A stretch of 64,000 bases of DNA. Source: Bromus sterilis (Eukaryota; Streptophyta; Magnoliopsida; Poales; Poaceae). This document shows, one piece after another, positions 46,782 to 57,256 of this stretch (its first letter is position 1; each line of letters starts with the position of its first letter). The notes beneath the pieces were generated by a model, which did no database searches, was not told the origin of the DNA, and saw nothing but the letters and a program-made list of their open reading frames with translations. The stretch covers positions 6,696,001 through 6,760,000 of the forward strand of contig OX465599.1 in NCBI GenBank assembly GCA_950022295.1, read 5' to 3'. Position numbers and translations under genes: made by a program.

Positions 46782-48250
46782 CTACGAGTTTGGATGCATG
46801 GATGCATGGATCCTAATTAAACAACAGATCGAGTTACTTGGTTGATTAATTATATAGACGAAAGGCATGATAATAGTATAGGTACGGTATTCTAAATTCT
46901 AATGATGAATTTGTATGACCTAATTTCATCAGTTTGTCTCTTGATGAGGATCTTTTTTTAGGGTTTTGAAGATCATTTGTCGAGGCATCCTAATTACTTG
47001 GGATATTTATTATTATTTTCCTTTTTGTTGTTGTTGTTGTACGGTTGTTTGTATCCGTAATATCCTTAGAGCATTTTGTTGTTGCAGAGATGGGGTATAA
47101 TTGATATCTCCTCGCCATAAATATAATCCTTTTTAAGAAAAAGTTGATAGTAGAAAGCTTCGTCTATCTTTAGCTACGCCCATGGTAGCACTTTGCTAGT
47201 ACATTCTTGGACCTGATTTATCCATCTCCCTCATATCATTTTGGCTAAATATTAACTGTGAATTTGACTAGTAGCATAATATTTATGTTTTCTACAATAA
47301 AAATTAAAAGGTCAAAACTCTCGTATTCGGTAGAAATTTCAAGTTGTTTGATGGAAGTTTCCAGTGATACTATTTTTAGCTAGATTCCACTAGTCAAATA
47401 TATGGTCCAAAGTGATTCAAAGTACAAAAGAATTAATAATCCGAACCGAGGAAATATTGTCTAGCTATTACAAAGTAATTAAGCTTCCTTTGTCTTTTCA
47501 CGAATTGAGAAAAGATAAACTCCCTTGGTTAATCCCCACATAAGTGGTCAAATATGCTAGTTCAGTTGATTAATTCTTTTTTTCTCAAAATAAAAATAAA
47601 AGTTGATCAATTCCTTCCTTAAAAATATTGAAGTCTGGTCCTTCGGGACATAGCGGTGGATCGGTCGGCACAACTTGGGTGGTGTAGCTAGGGTTGAATC
47701 GGCGTGTGCATTGTGCCACGGTGCTGCCACACGACTTCATCCTTGATGAACTCTTGTCCTCCCACCTTTGCCACGGCATTTTTGTTGTGAAGTGGTGTTG
47801 TCTCGTTTGGATCTTGCCCTCCTAGCAAGACGGCAACGCCGTTTGAAGGTGAGCTTAATGTTTGTGGTATTGCCTCAATATATTGTTTCACTTTGCCAAC
47901 ACAACTGGAGAACTCACTTCACACACTACCTTGGGTGTTATGTGATCACTAACTCCGTTGCCGAGATTCGTGTTATGTGCCTTGCTTTTGACTTTGTAAG
48001 CTAAATCAATAGCATTGACAGAGCATCTCATATATAGTGTTGGCATCTTTCACCGCATGAGATTGATGTGTATGGTGTGGTCTTGCCAGAGTGAAGCCTC
48101 TCGACGGTGCTGAAGACACTTGTTCGCATGTTGTCACTTAGGATCGTTCCTCTTGACTGTTGATGTAATTTGTGATGTCTCAAAAGTATGAAGCCTTTCG
48201 CCGGCGTTAACAGACAATCCTCCCTGTATTGATAGACAGTTGTGGTGGTA
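46782..48250. other. 3' flank of the P450 and non-coding DNA
   Basis: AT-rich 3' flank to about 47600. 47600-48000 is GC-richer with short ORFs on both strands (one minus-strand piece contains VAVLLGGQDPNETTPL), probably a decayed transposon or gene fragment. No function can be assigned. Confidence 0.35.
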
Positions 48251-48846
48251 CATAATAAAGACCATTGAAAAACAATACTTACTAGGACTATCTCAATATT
48301 CTTGCCGAAGCTAAAGTTAAAATGGAACCGAACGTGTCATCGATGTGCCATTGCGCAATCCAATCACTGAAGTACATACAAAGACATGTAGAGAACCAAA
48401 CCATGATGAATTGTGTAACAGCAGACCGCAAAGCACGAGGAGATTAACAATCATGTAAAGCATACCGACGAAGACATCACCCTAGTCTAAGTATGTATCT
48501 ATACCCTTACACAATCAGACCAAGCCGATGATGACCTTGCTAGCAAAATGTCGAAAGTTACGATCGTTGGGAATGACGATGTTATCCGATGCTAACCATA
48601 GAACGACGCCAAGAGTCAGTCGAATTGTCGATCATAAAGAATAGCGAAGACAAAAACTTCCATGCTCTTCCGCAATTTTGACCAAGCGATATGAAGAAGG
48701 ATTGATCGGAATGACTTTATACGAGACGACGTTGTAATAACCGTTGGAGCGATCATCAATGATAGTACAACCTCCTGCAAAAAAAAAGACCGGCAAGATG
48801 ACGTGTGCAAATCAGGTAGAAAAAATAAAATAAAAATTGCTCATTA

Positions 48847-48882
48847 AGGGCCCAACCGGGTTCGAACCGGTGATCTATTGAT
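48847..48882 (-). pseudogene. tRNA-Cys fragment (3' half only)
   Basis: It matches the 3' half of the tRNA-Cys at 49542-49613: acceptor strand, complete T arm, variable loop and the 3' side of the anticodon stem. It breaks off beside the anticodon, and the rest is replaced by unrelated sequence. It cannot fold as a tRNA. Confidence 0.9.
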
Positions 48883-49541
48883 GGGTGGAGATGTTGTCTC
48901 CCTTTACTATTTGAAAAAAGTATTAGGCCAATAAAACTTCTGATACAACATACATTATAAAGCCCCTAACAAAATATTACTACTAGGACTATCTGAAGAT
49001 TCTTGCCGAAGCTAAAGCTAAAGTTGAACCGAACATGTCATCGACGTGCCATTGCACAATCCAATCAGTGAAGTACATACAAAAGACATGTAGAGGACCA
49101 AACCGCAAAGCTAACAATCATGTAAAGCATACCGACGAAGACATCACCCCAATCTAAGTATGTGTCCACCACCCTAACACAAAAAGACCAAGCCGAGGAC
49201 CTTGCTAGCAAAATCTTGAAAGTTATTAGGATAGTTGGGTTGTCCGTCACTAACCATAGAATGACGCCAATTTCAAAAAAAAATACCCATAGAATGACGT
49301 CAAGAATCACGCAACTTGTCGGCCATGAAGAAGAGCAGAGACAAAACTTGCAAGCTCTTGGACGATTTCGACCAAGCGCTATCAAGAAGGGATTGAGAGG
49401 AATGACTTTTGTACGAGAGGACGTTGTAAAAACTTTTGGGGCGAAATCATCATAACACTAGAACCTACTGCGAAAAACAAAAAACCGGCAAGATGATGTG
49501 TGCAAATCAAGTATGCAGGTAGAAAAAAAAATTGCTCATTT

Positions 49542-49613
49542 AGGGCCCAACCGGGTTCGAACCGGTGACCTATTGATCTGCAGTCAATTGCTCTACCACT
49601 GAGCTATGGACCC
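49542..49613 (-). tRNA. tRNA-Cys (anticodon GCA)
   Basis: A 72-nt cloverleaf on the minus strand. The acceptor 5' GGGTCCA pairs with 3' TGGGCCC plus discriminator T (one T-G wobble). The D arm contains AGCTCAGTGGTAGAGC, the anticodon loop is CTGCAGA with GCA, and the T arm is CCGGTTCGAACCCGG. There is no intron, and CCA is not encoded, as usual in eukaryotes. A run of nine T follows on the minus strand (about 49523-49531), a Pol III terminator. All conserved positions are normal, so this copy is probably functional. Confidence 0.95.
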
Positions 49614-50590
49614 CTTAATGCAAATTTTAATAATTGTATGCTATACTAACTAACAATACAGTCAACATAAGCTGTTGTTCCGGATGAAAAATAAATGGAG
49701 TGGCGTAAACGAACCTGTCTGCAGAAACCGCTTGCTCTGCCCAAAACTCTCTTCCTGGAACCGTCTGATCGAGGGCTAGCCTTTCTTATCTAACTATAAT
49801 CAGTTCAAAGATCCTTAATCCTCTCGCTTTCGCGCCTGTGGCCTCGTCTTAATTTATCGTGTTATCAGCTTTACCTAATTATATTAGACAGACATTCTAA
49901 GTCATGTCACTCTCAGGTTTGACGAAGCGAGCATCTCTGTCGGTTTGTCGGGTGATTAGCGGACCATTTCCATGTAAACGAGGAGCTGGAAATCAACGGA
50001 CGGTCTACGGTGCTTTTCTCCAAAGACAGACGTACGCGTAGTAGCTAGGATGGCCTTCACGCTTTACCAGAGGACGAAAGGAAGAAAGAAAGAGAGTTTC
50101 CATTCAACCAAGAACCAGAAGAGTTCCTGGTTGAACATGCACTGTCCAGACCAGGATTGCTTCGATTCAATTCAAACTCAACTCACATCCCGGCCGGCCG
50201 TGCAGAAGAGGAAGAAGATGAAGAGTTCTTGGTTGAACGGCGTGCATGCATGCATCGGTCTTGTAAAGAAGAAGGGAAAAAGGAGAGGAATACGTCTTTG
50301 TACTACTAGTAATGCTCAACATACGCTTTTTCCTCGCTTTTCATTCCTATTTTTCTTCGCTAGACTAGAGAATGCGGACGGAACAAGTGCCTCCAAGGCT
50401 GCAACCATTTTGGCAACCACAGAGTGAGCCAAAGTATTGTTCCTGTCGCTGCATTAACTTACTTCAGATTTTGTTTCCTTTTAGTAAAACAGCGCATCTC
50501 TATTTAAGGTCTGCTAACATCAAGACTCAAGAGTGGTCAGAAAATAAGTTTTCGTCCCCCTTTATAGATGAGAGAATCCGATAAGGTACA
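49614..50590. repeat. Flank of tRNA-Cys copy, paralogous to the flank of the second tRNA-Cys
   Basis: Parts of 49905-50260 match 54440-54570: CTCTC.GGTTTG.CGAAGCGAGCA.CTCTGT, CATTCAA, CCGGCC.G.GCAGAAGA.GAAGAA and GTTGAACATGCAC. Since each follows a tRNA-Cys at a similar place (the second interrupted by a hAT element), tRNA and flank were duplicated together. No protein gene is supported. Confidence 0.6.
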
Positions 50591-52330
50591 CAGTCGAACG
50601 ATACACGATGACGAGGTAACCCTCTTACGAAGCCGATCTTGACAAAGGTGGCGCTTGCACGCTACCAGCAAGGAACAACGGAAGACTTACACACAATTCC
50701 ACGCTACACGCTAACACACCTAGGCACCACGACAACACACTCAAAAGAGGGAGGACGGCGCAAAGCGTTGTCATCGCCGCCCAGTCCAGTGGGACAAAGG
50801 TCTTTACCCAGGGCCTTGACACGGAGAGAAAAACATGACGACGTCTTCAAGAAGAGTGTGACATTCGTGGTGTCGCCACCGCTGGCGCCAAGGCATGGAG
50901 CTTTCATTCAGCAACTCACCCGTGTCATCGATGTCGCCAGGGGGAGCACGAGAAGGTCTAACCCCCATATCCGGATTGATATATGTCACCTACAGAGAGG
51001 AAATGTCCCAGCTACCCGCCACTCCACCACTGGTTGTCCACACAACCCGAGGAGAGCCACCACCATCACAATGGTGTCTGCCGAAAAGCAGCCATGTGGT
51101 CCACCATCCAGGGTCGTCGCCCCGACATATATGTCCCCAGCCACTGCCATCCTCCACCTCACGATGCCTCAACCCTGGCAGGAAGAGTAGACATCAGCCG
51201 TCCAATCTTAGCTCGGCATCAGTGCTCGGATCTGGGTTGACCCTCCACGGTAGGAGGCGTCGACGCTTGCATCCCCAGCCAGTCCCCATGGTTCGGGGGG
51301 ATACAATCCCAAAACTGTCGATCACCGCCATCAAGCCCTCTCGGAGCTCGCACAATGCCAAATCCGTGCTCGACAGCATCGATCAATAGGATGGAAAGCA
51401 GTGACAAGGACCCCGCCATCGCACACCGCCGCCGTGCCGAAACCGATCACGGGGCATCCTAGGCCAAGATCAGCCTCACCTACCCAGGGTGCAACGCCGA
51501 TCTGCCCCGGGCCCAGACCCGGCCCGCCCCGGGCACAAACCATAGGACCGGGCTGCCCCCTCAACCCGCAGCGTTGGCATCCAGCCCTGCGCCGCCAGCC
51601 TCATCCTAGGAGATGGTAGGCCGCCGCACCTTCACAATGCGTTGCCAGCCTGACCGTCACAGCCAGTACCAACACGCACCAACAAGTCCAGCCTTCATCT
51701 CACGCCATCTCGTAGTCCTCGCCCCCTGTCGGTCGGATCTGACCGTCGTAGCACAGGGACGCGTCGCCAGCACCGCAAACACGTCGCCACAACCCCTACC
51801 AACAGCAGGGAGTCAGCGGGCCTGACCTATGCCGCCCGCCGCCCCCGCCGAAGGACAAGCCAGATCTGGCCCCGAGCAGCCCCACACGGTACCGTTTGGA
51901 GAGGCCAGCCACAACCACCGCACTGGTAGAGCAGCAGGACGCCGTTGCCGGCCGAGACGCGGCCACGCCACAACACCCACGTCGGGCCACCCGCCACAGC
52001 ACCCATCCGTCGTGCTCCTGTAGTCCTGTAGCCACCGAGTCGTGAGCCGCCCGACTGCGTTGCCGCCGGCCGAGAGCCCCGCGGCCGCAGCGATGCGCCC
52101 CCGCTCTCGCCGCTCGTCGTGTGTGTGGGGGGGGGAGAAGATCCCCGCAGATTCCTGTGCCCACCGAGCTTTGCCCGGCAGCGCCTTCTGGTGACGGCGG
52201 GGGGAGGGGATGTCAGAGGAGGACGGAGAGGGGAGATGCCAGGGTTCGCCCGCCGCCGCCCATGGGAGCGATGCGGGGCGAGACGGGGTGTTTTCAACAT
52301 CAAGAGTGGTAGCTAGCCTACCTAAACTAT
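50591..52330. other. GC-rich block with overlapping spurious ORFs, probably decayed retroelement
   Basis: Many short ORFs in all frames rich in Pro, Arg and Gly reflect base composition, with no motif shared with known families. The right side (about 52020-52300) resembles a GC-rich 5' region of a retroelement read on the minus strand. The family is not identified. Confidence 0.3.
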
Positions 52331-52354
52331 GAGCTTCCGGTTGAAAATTTTGGT

Positions 52355-52850
52355 AATTTTTCATATATTTTAATTCATAAAAATAGTAGGTAATATGTAC
52401 TAACCATAATAACAGTCAAAACCCTAACAAGCAACATATGATCGAAGCAAAGAATACAATCAAGATCACAGAAAATAGATATCACATTAATATCGATTGC
52501 TATGAATAATAAGCCAATTTCTAATCCTAACAAAGAGGATCGTATAACGTACGAAGCAGCAGCAGTGGATGTTGACATGTCTTCCTCGAAAAGACCGTCT
52601 ATGTCGGGGAAGAAGTTGTCGTTCGCGAAGAAGTCGTCGTCGCTCACACCCACGTTGGAGGTCCAGAAATCGCGCAAATGTGCTCGCTAAAAACACTATC
52701 GCCCCTCTCCCGTGCAGGATCACAAGAGGCGGGATTCCAAAGGCATGTCTTCATCCAAGGTGTACGGCGAGAGGAGAGAGGAGAAAATGGTAGGTGACCC
52801 AACGCGTGGAACGTACAGACGAAGGAATAGACTAGGTTAGGGCTTGTCTG
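52355..52850. mobile_element. Truncated LTR related to the copia element at 55764-62046
   Basis: It shares GAAGTCGTCGTCG, CCCCTCTCCCGT.CAGGATC and further segments in the same order with the left two-thirds of the copia LTR (55790-56200). On the minus strand it still encodes an acidic peptide similar to that of the intact LTR (DDDFFANDNFFPD), but with a frameshift between parts. No TSD could be read. Confidence 0.68.
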
Positions 52851-52898
52851 AGAAAAAAACTCTTGTAAGCCAACGGATAACCAACCCCTAGTTAATGA

Positions 52899-53357
52899 AT
52901 CGGCCATTATGAAGAGTAAATCATGTGTTACATGACAAAAAGTAAGAAAACACGCACACGTGGCATTACTTCTAGCCCGGCTTGGTTAGGACTATCATCC
53001 TGATGAATATTAAATTCTGAAAGATATAGTGTATGGATTATTTGTAAAAGCGTATCTAATTTTTCTTTTTGTTATAATAAACTGGTTGAGTGTTCTATCA
53101 GGTTACTTAAAAAAACAAAAGGGCGCAATCGGCCATTATGAAGAGTAAATCATGTGTTACATGACAAAAAGTAAGAAAACACGCACACGTGGCATTACTT
53201 CTAGCCCGGCTTGGTTAGGACTATCATCCTGATGAATATTAAATTCTGAAAGATATAGTGTATGGATTATTTGTAAAAGCGTATCTAATTTTTCTTTTTG
53301 TTATAATAAACTGGTTGAGTGTTCTATCAGGTTACTTAAAAAAAACAAAAGGGCGCC
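52899..53357. repeat. 229-bp tandem duplication, nearly identical copies
   Basis: Copy 1 is about 52899-53127 and copy 2 about 53128-53357. They appear identical except for one extra A in a homopolymer and a C at the end. Copy 2 ends a few bases before the second tRNA-Cys. Confidence 0.95.
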
Positions 53358-53381
53358 AATATAAAATAAAATGACACAATA

Positions 53382-53453
53382 AGGGCCCAACCGGGTTCAA
53401 ACCGGTGACCTATTGATCTGCAGTCAATTGCTCTACCACTGAGCTATGGACCC
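53382..53453 (-). tRNA. tRNA-Cys (anticodon GCA), second copy with altered T loop
   Basis: The sequence is identical to 49542-49613 except for one change in the T loop: TTCGA becomes TTTGA, altering C56. C56 normally pairs with G19 to hold the D and T loops together and is also part of the Pol III B box. The cloverleaf stems, the GCA anticodon and a downstream T run (minus strand) are kept. It may be a weakened gene or an early pseudogene. Confidence 0.85.
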
Positions 53454-53544
53454 TTTTATGTCATTCTAATTAATAATCCTCTAACCATACCGTATTATCG
53501 TCTCTGGTTTTGTTTATATTCCCCTGCCACCAGCACAGCACCTA

Positions 53545-54430
53545 GCTAATTGCAGGGCCGGGCCAGCAGGTGTGCTGACTGTGCCAACTGCACAGGGCCC
53601 CAGAAATTTGAGGGCCAAAATTCATGTATGTACAGTGTGTATTATTTCTCTTAAAACAAAATAAAAAAGCTAGAATTGTTGAGCCGATGTTACCTCCGAA
53701 GCCTAGTAATACTCGGCCCGATTCCATTACTAACGTTGCTTGGTACTAGTAGTTACGAAAAATTCCAGAAGAAACGCTCAATCAATTCCTAAAAAAAATG
53801 CTAATTGCTGGAAGCGAAATTGCGCACGCAAAATAAACTTGCTCCTGGGCTCTTTGCCTCATCGCCTCCTCGCCTCGCTCGGACGGTTGGATCTAACTGG
53901 TCGACAGCCGTCTAGTGCTAGCGCGGCTCCGATCCGACCCCTGACAATCGGCGCCCGACTCTCAGTCTCTAGACTCTTCGGTATTTTTGCTTCCGAAGCT
54001 TTCGATCTATCGATGGACTGCCAGGTATGCATTTTTCAATCTTCAGTACAGAAGGATAAAGAGGCGTCTGGGATTGCTTAGCTCATCAACCAAATAAGGT
54101 TCATTAACCAACGTCTAATCTTCAAAACCAGATTACCACAGTTTGAGGTGAGTTTGATGATCCTCATAAGATTTTATATCAAAGAATACTACAAAAATAG
54201 TAATGTTTAAATAAACATTGCGCAACTTGGAGTTGAATAGATGTGTTTCTCATTATATTCATTTGCTAAGTAAAACATTATATTATATACATTAGAATTG
54301 TTCATTAATTCATTTTTTTATAAGGGAGCGAAAACCTATTTTCAGAATTCAATTTCTCGTGTAAGGTAGGGCCTCATTGTAGACTTTCGCACAGGGCCCC
54401 GGATTTTACCGGCCCGGCCCTGGCTAATTG
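53545..54430. mobile_element. Non-autonomous hAT-type transposon, 870 bp, with 8-bp TSD
   Basis: The body 53553-54422 starts CAGGGCCGGGCC and ends GGCCCGGCCCTG, a perfect inverted end. It is flanked by GCTAATTG at 53545-53552 and 54423-54430. Subterminal CACAGGGCCCC occurs near both ends. The interior has no transposase; 53840-54080 is GC-richer and may be captured host sequence. It interrupts the paralogous flank of the second tRNA-Cys. Confidence 0.92.
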
Positions 54431-55763
54431 TACAGCCATCACTCTCTGGTTTGGCGAAGCGAGCAGCTCTGTACCGTCAAGGATTTTCCTCCATTCAAAC
54501 TCGATCACACACACCCCCAGGCCGGCCAGAAGAAGAAGAACAAGTGTTTTCAGTTGAACATGCACCGTCGATCTCCTCTCCTGGTTGGGAGTTCAAGAGC
54601 AAGTAGGGCGCTAAGAGCTTTGCTGCAGACATACTTGCATAGTTGCATACTTCTTACACAAAATAGGTAGCCCTTGTGATCGGCACCCGATGAGACCATC
54701 ACCACCATGGCACCACCACCACCACCACAACAACAACAACAGCAATGTGTAAGAAGACGCTCGTGGTAGATTTGCTCGAGGCCATTTTTATTGGTTTCTA
54801 GCCAAATATGGTTTTGCGGGAACTGTTACGCCTGTGAGACTGTTTTATTTGTTGTTGCATTGCCTGCATTTTTCAGATGAAGAAAAGCTATAGATGGGAT
54901 CAGGTCTCTTTTCTTTTATCTATAATCAAACTGGACCCAATTTATACTGTGCATGCAATTTCTCAGCCGAAGTTGGACCTGAATGCTCATCGTTCACCGA
55001 CGTGGGGAGTCGGCCGTCTAATCATGACTTGGATCACTATATAGCACGTCAGAAACAAAAAAGACTTTCCATCACTATGCCCAATGATAGCTTAATATAC
55101 TATCAATACAAACCGGCTAAGCTATCGTCAATGTTGTGCACTCGCAGTGTTAAGTGCTGGCTCTTCTGAGTTTGACACGTGGAACTGATATTTTTTTTTG
55201 CTTCCGGTTTTATGCAGGTTTTGCTGTTCTATCCCGGTCAGATGATGGATATTTTGGATCTTATCAGTGGTGGGGTCAGTTTTTTTTTCTTCGAGATTTT
55301 TAACCGCTTAGCACGATGTTTTCGGAAGCCACGCCACCGCTTCGATTCCACCAAATTTCCTCGCTTCTTTGCGATAAACGAGATGGGGCATCGCCGTCTC
55401 TATCGGTTCAACTCGCGATCCCAGCCATCCACCACTGTCCGTCGCCGTTGAATCTGCTCCGGCTGCCCCTCACCGCTGTCGCTTTGTCAATCCCCACCGT
55501 GCCTCCTCTCTTCCCTTTCATCGTCCTCTCCGACGGCCGTGACAGTGTCGGTACGCGTCAACTCATCCTAAGGAAAGGTCCTGCACCGGCCTTCCCTGGC
55601 CCCTTGTCTTCAGGGGTCTTCCTGCCTTGGCCAGGCCACCGCGGGATCCGTATTCCCGCGCCTGAGCTGCGATGTTGTGGGAGCGGGCAAGACTCCAGCA
55701 GTTCGCCTTCTTTCCCATCCGTCATAAGATGCAAGTTTATACCCCCCCCTCCGCGCGTGTGTG
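54431..55763. other. Non-coding or uncertain sequence left of the copia element
   Basis: 54431-54600 continues the tRNA-Cys flank duplication. 54690-54745 has CCA and CAA triplet repeats. 55300-55740 is GC-richer and resembles a spliced-transcript leader on the plus strand, with an open frame of about 150 residues but no known motif. The GT-rich end (55757-55768) is the copia target site. Confidence 0.35.
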
Positions 55764-55768
55764 TGTGT

Positions 55769-56699
55769 TGTTGAATATATTAGCAATTTAGCATATGATT
55801 TAATCCACGAAATAGACAAATAATCCATGGAAATAATGAAACAAATCAAACTAGCCATGCGATCTACTAAAACAGTAGACAACGAGATCACATCTAAAGC
55901 AATTACTAGGAACACGACTTGCAACATGATCTCAAACAGAGAAGAACAGATCACGTACGGTGCAGCGGGTGTGGAGCCGCTGATGTTGGTGTTGGTGTCG
56001 CCCATGTCGTTGATGGAGAGGCTGCCGACGTCCGGGAAAAAGTCGTCGTCGGAGAAGTAGTCGTCGCTGTCAGCAGTCGCGCGAGTGCGCTCCCCAAAAA
56101 CCTGATCGCCCCTCTCCCGTACAGGATCTCGAGAGGCGGAGTTTCGGAGGCCTGCTGTCCCTTCTTGCGGTGCACGCCGAAAGAAGGGATGGAGAAGACT
56201 TGAGCGGCGGCGCAATGATCTGGAACGAGGAGGAGGAATCATATGGCGGTGCGGCCAAGGTAGGGTTTGCGCTGTTTATATAGACGCAGCGGGACGGGCC
56301 GACGTGGGAGTAGAGTCCACGAAAACGGCGCACCAATTAAGCATAATTAACGCGTCCGTTAATTACAATTAATGCCTCATTAATTTTCCCGAGCTGCAAA
56401 AATATAAGCGTACGCATAGCTTTGTCCTCGGCTCGGCTCATTCCCGAAACCCGACGCGCGCGCGCGCGTCGTGACGAGGCGTGGCGACGAGGAGGAGCGC
56501 GGGTGTAGCACTTCTCTTCTCAAGCTCTTACAAGTGCTAGTGGAGCTCACCTTATAAAGAGGTGTGGCTCTCCCTCCACTAGCGAGGTGGTACTAAACTT
56601 TCCACCACTTGCTATGCATGAATGGGCCAAGAGAATTTCAGAATTTACAAAGTGCTTTGGGCCAAAGGCCCACTCAGCAAATGAGTGTAAAATTCAGCA
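55769..56699 (-). repeat. 3' LTR of the copia element (931 bp, full length)
   Basis: This LTR keeps the promoter segment with TATATAAA on the minus strand (56282 to 56275). Downstream of it is an open frame from 56242 that encodes an acidic peptide. A CGCGCGCG run is near 56455-56466. Confidence 0.93.
56275..56282 (-). promoter_or_regulatory. LTR TATA box, kept only in the 3' LTR
   Basis: TATATAAA on the minus strand. The matching segment is absent from the 5' LTR because of a 101-bp deletion. Confidence 0.75.
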
Positions 56700-56713
56700 A
56701 TCCCCCACAAAGT
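56700..56713 (-). other. Polypurine tract of the copia element
   Basis: On the minus strand TTTGTGGGGGAT lies directly before the 3' LTR, the expected place for plus-strand priming. Confidence 0.7.
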
Positions 56714-57256
56714 CTCATTGGCTCATCTCATCATTTTTGTTCCAAATCATTGTTTATATACCGATGTTTTAGTGGAGACTGTTAAGTTGAACTTCCACGT
56801 AGAATTCATGCTGCACTAGTTCACAACTTGAATAGTGGACTATGCCTTGAACTATAAGCTTTCTGTAAATCTAGTTTCACACAAACCCTTGATCGATACT
56901 GGGCTGCCGCAAGGCTTCCCCGCGGGTGGAGCTTATACGTCATACTCCAAAGCCTTTCATGAGTTTATTAGAGAGCACCCAACTCTCACGGACTGCGACG
57001 TTTAACAGCCTAGCTCATATAGGTGTATTCCTCAAAAGATGCTCTGCAGGACGACATCTTTGCTTATATACATAAGCCACTTGGAACACATTAAGATAAA
57101 TATCAACCTACCATGCAGATCAGGAGAGTATTGCATCATAACGGAGTGGGGTAACCAATATAAGGATACTCTCCTCTCACCTGACCAACAGCTTGTCTCC
57201 TACTTCTACTTCACGGGATCTCCGATCACATAGAGTAGGTTACCACTGTGGACAAC

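Larger units (their letters stand above)
48251..49613. repeat. Tandem duplication of about 695 bp carrying tRNA-Cys
   Basis: Copy A (about 48251-48882) and copy B (about 48949-49613) share TTCTTGCCGAAGCTAAAG, GTGCCATTGC.CAATCCAATCA, AAGCATACCGACGAAGACATC and the tRNA 3' half, at an offset near 695 bp. Several deletions separate them. In copy A the tRNA is cut in half; in copy B it is complete. Confidence 0.88.

Noticed and set aside
45073..46816. Long antisense ORF (455 codons) and extra plus-frame ORFs over the P450
   Set aside because: These are compositional shadows of the GC-rich P450 exons. The real frame contains all P450 motifs and a proper intron.
50591..52364. Overlapping ORFs of 100-180 codons on both strands
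   Set aside because: All are Pro/Arg/Gly/Ala-rich, with open frames on both strands and no motif. This is compositional openness in a GC-rich repeat-like block.
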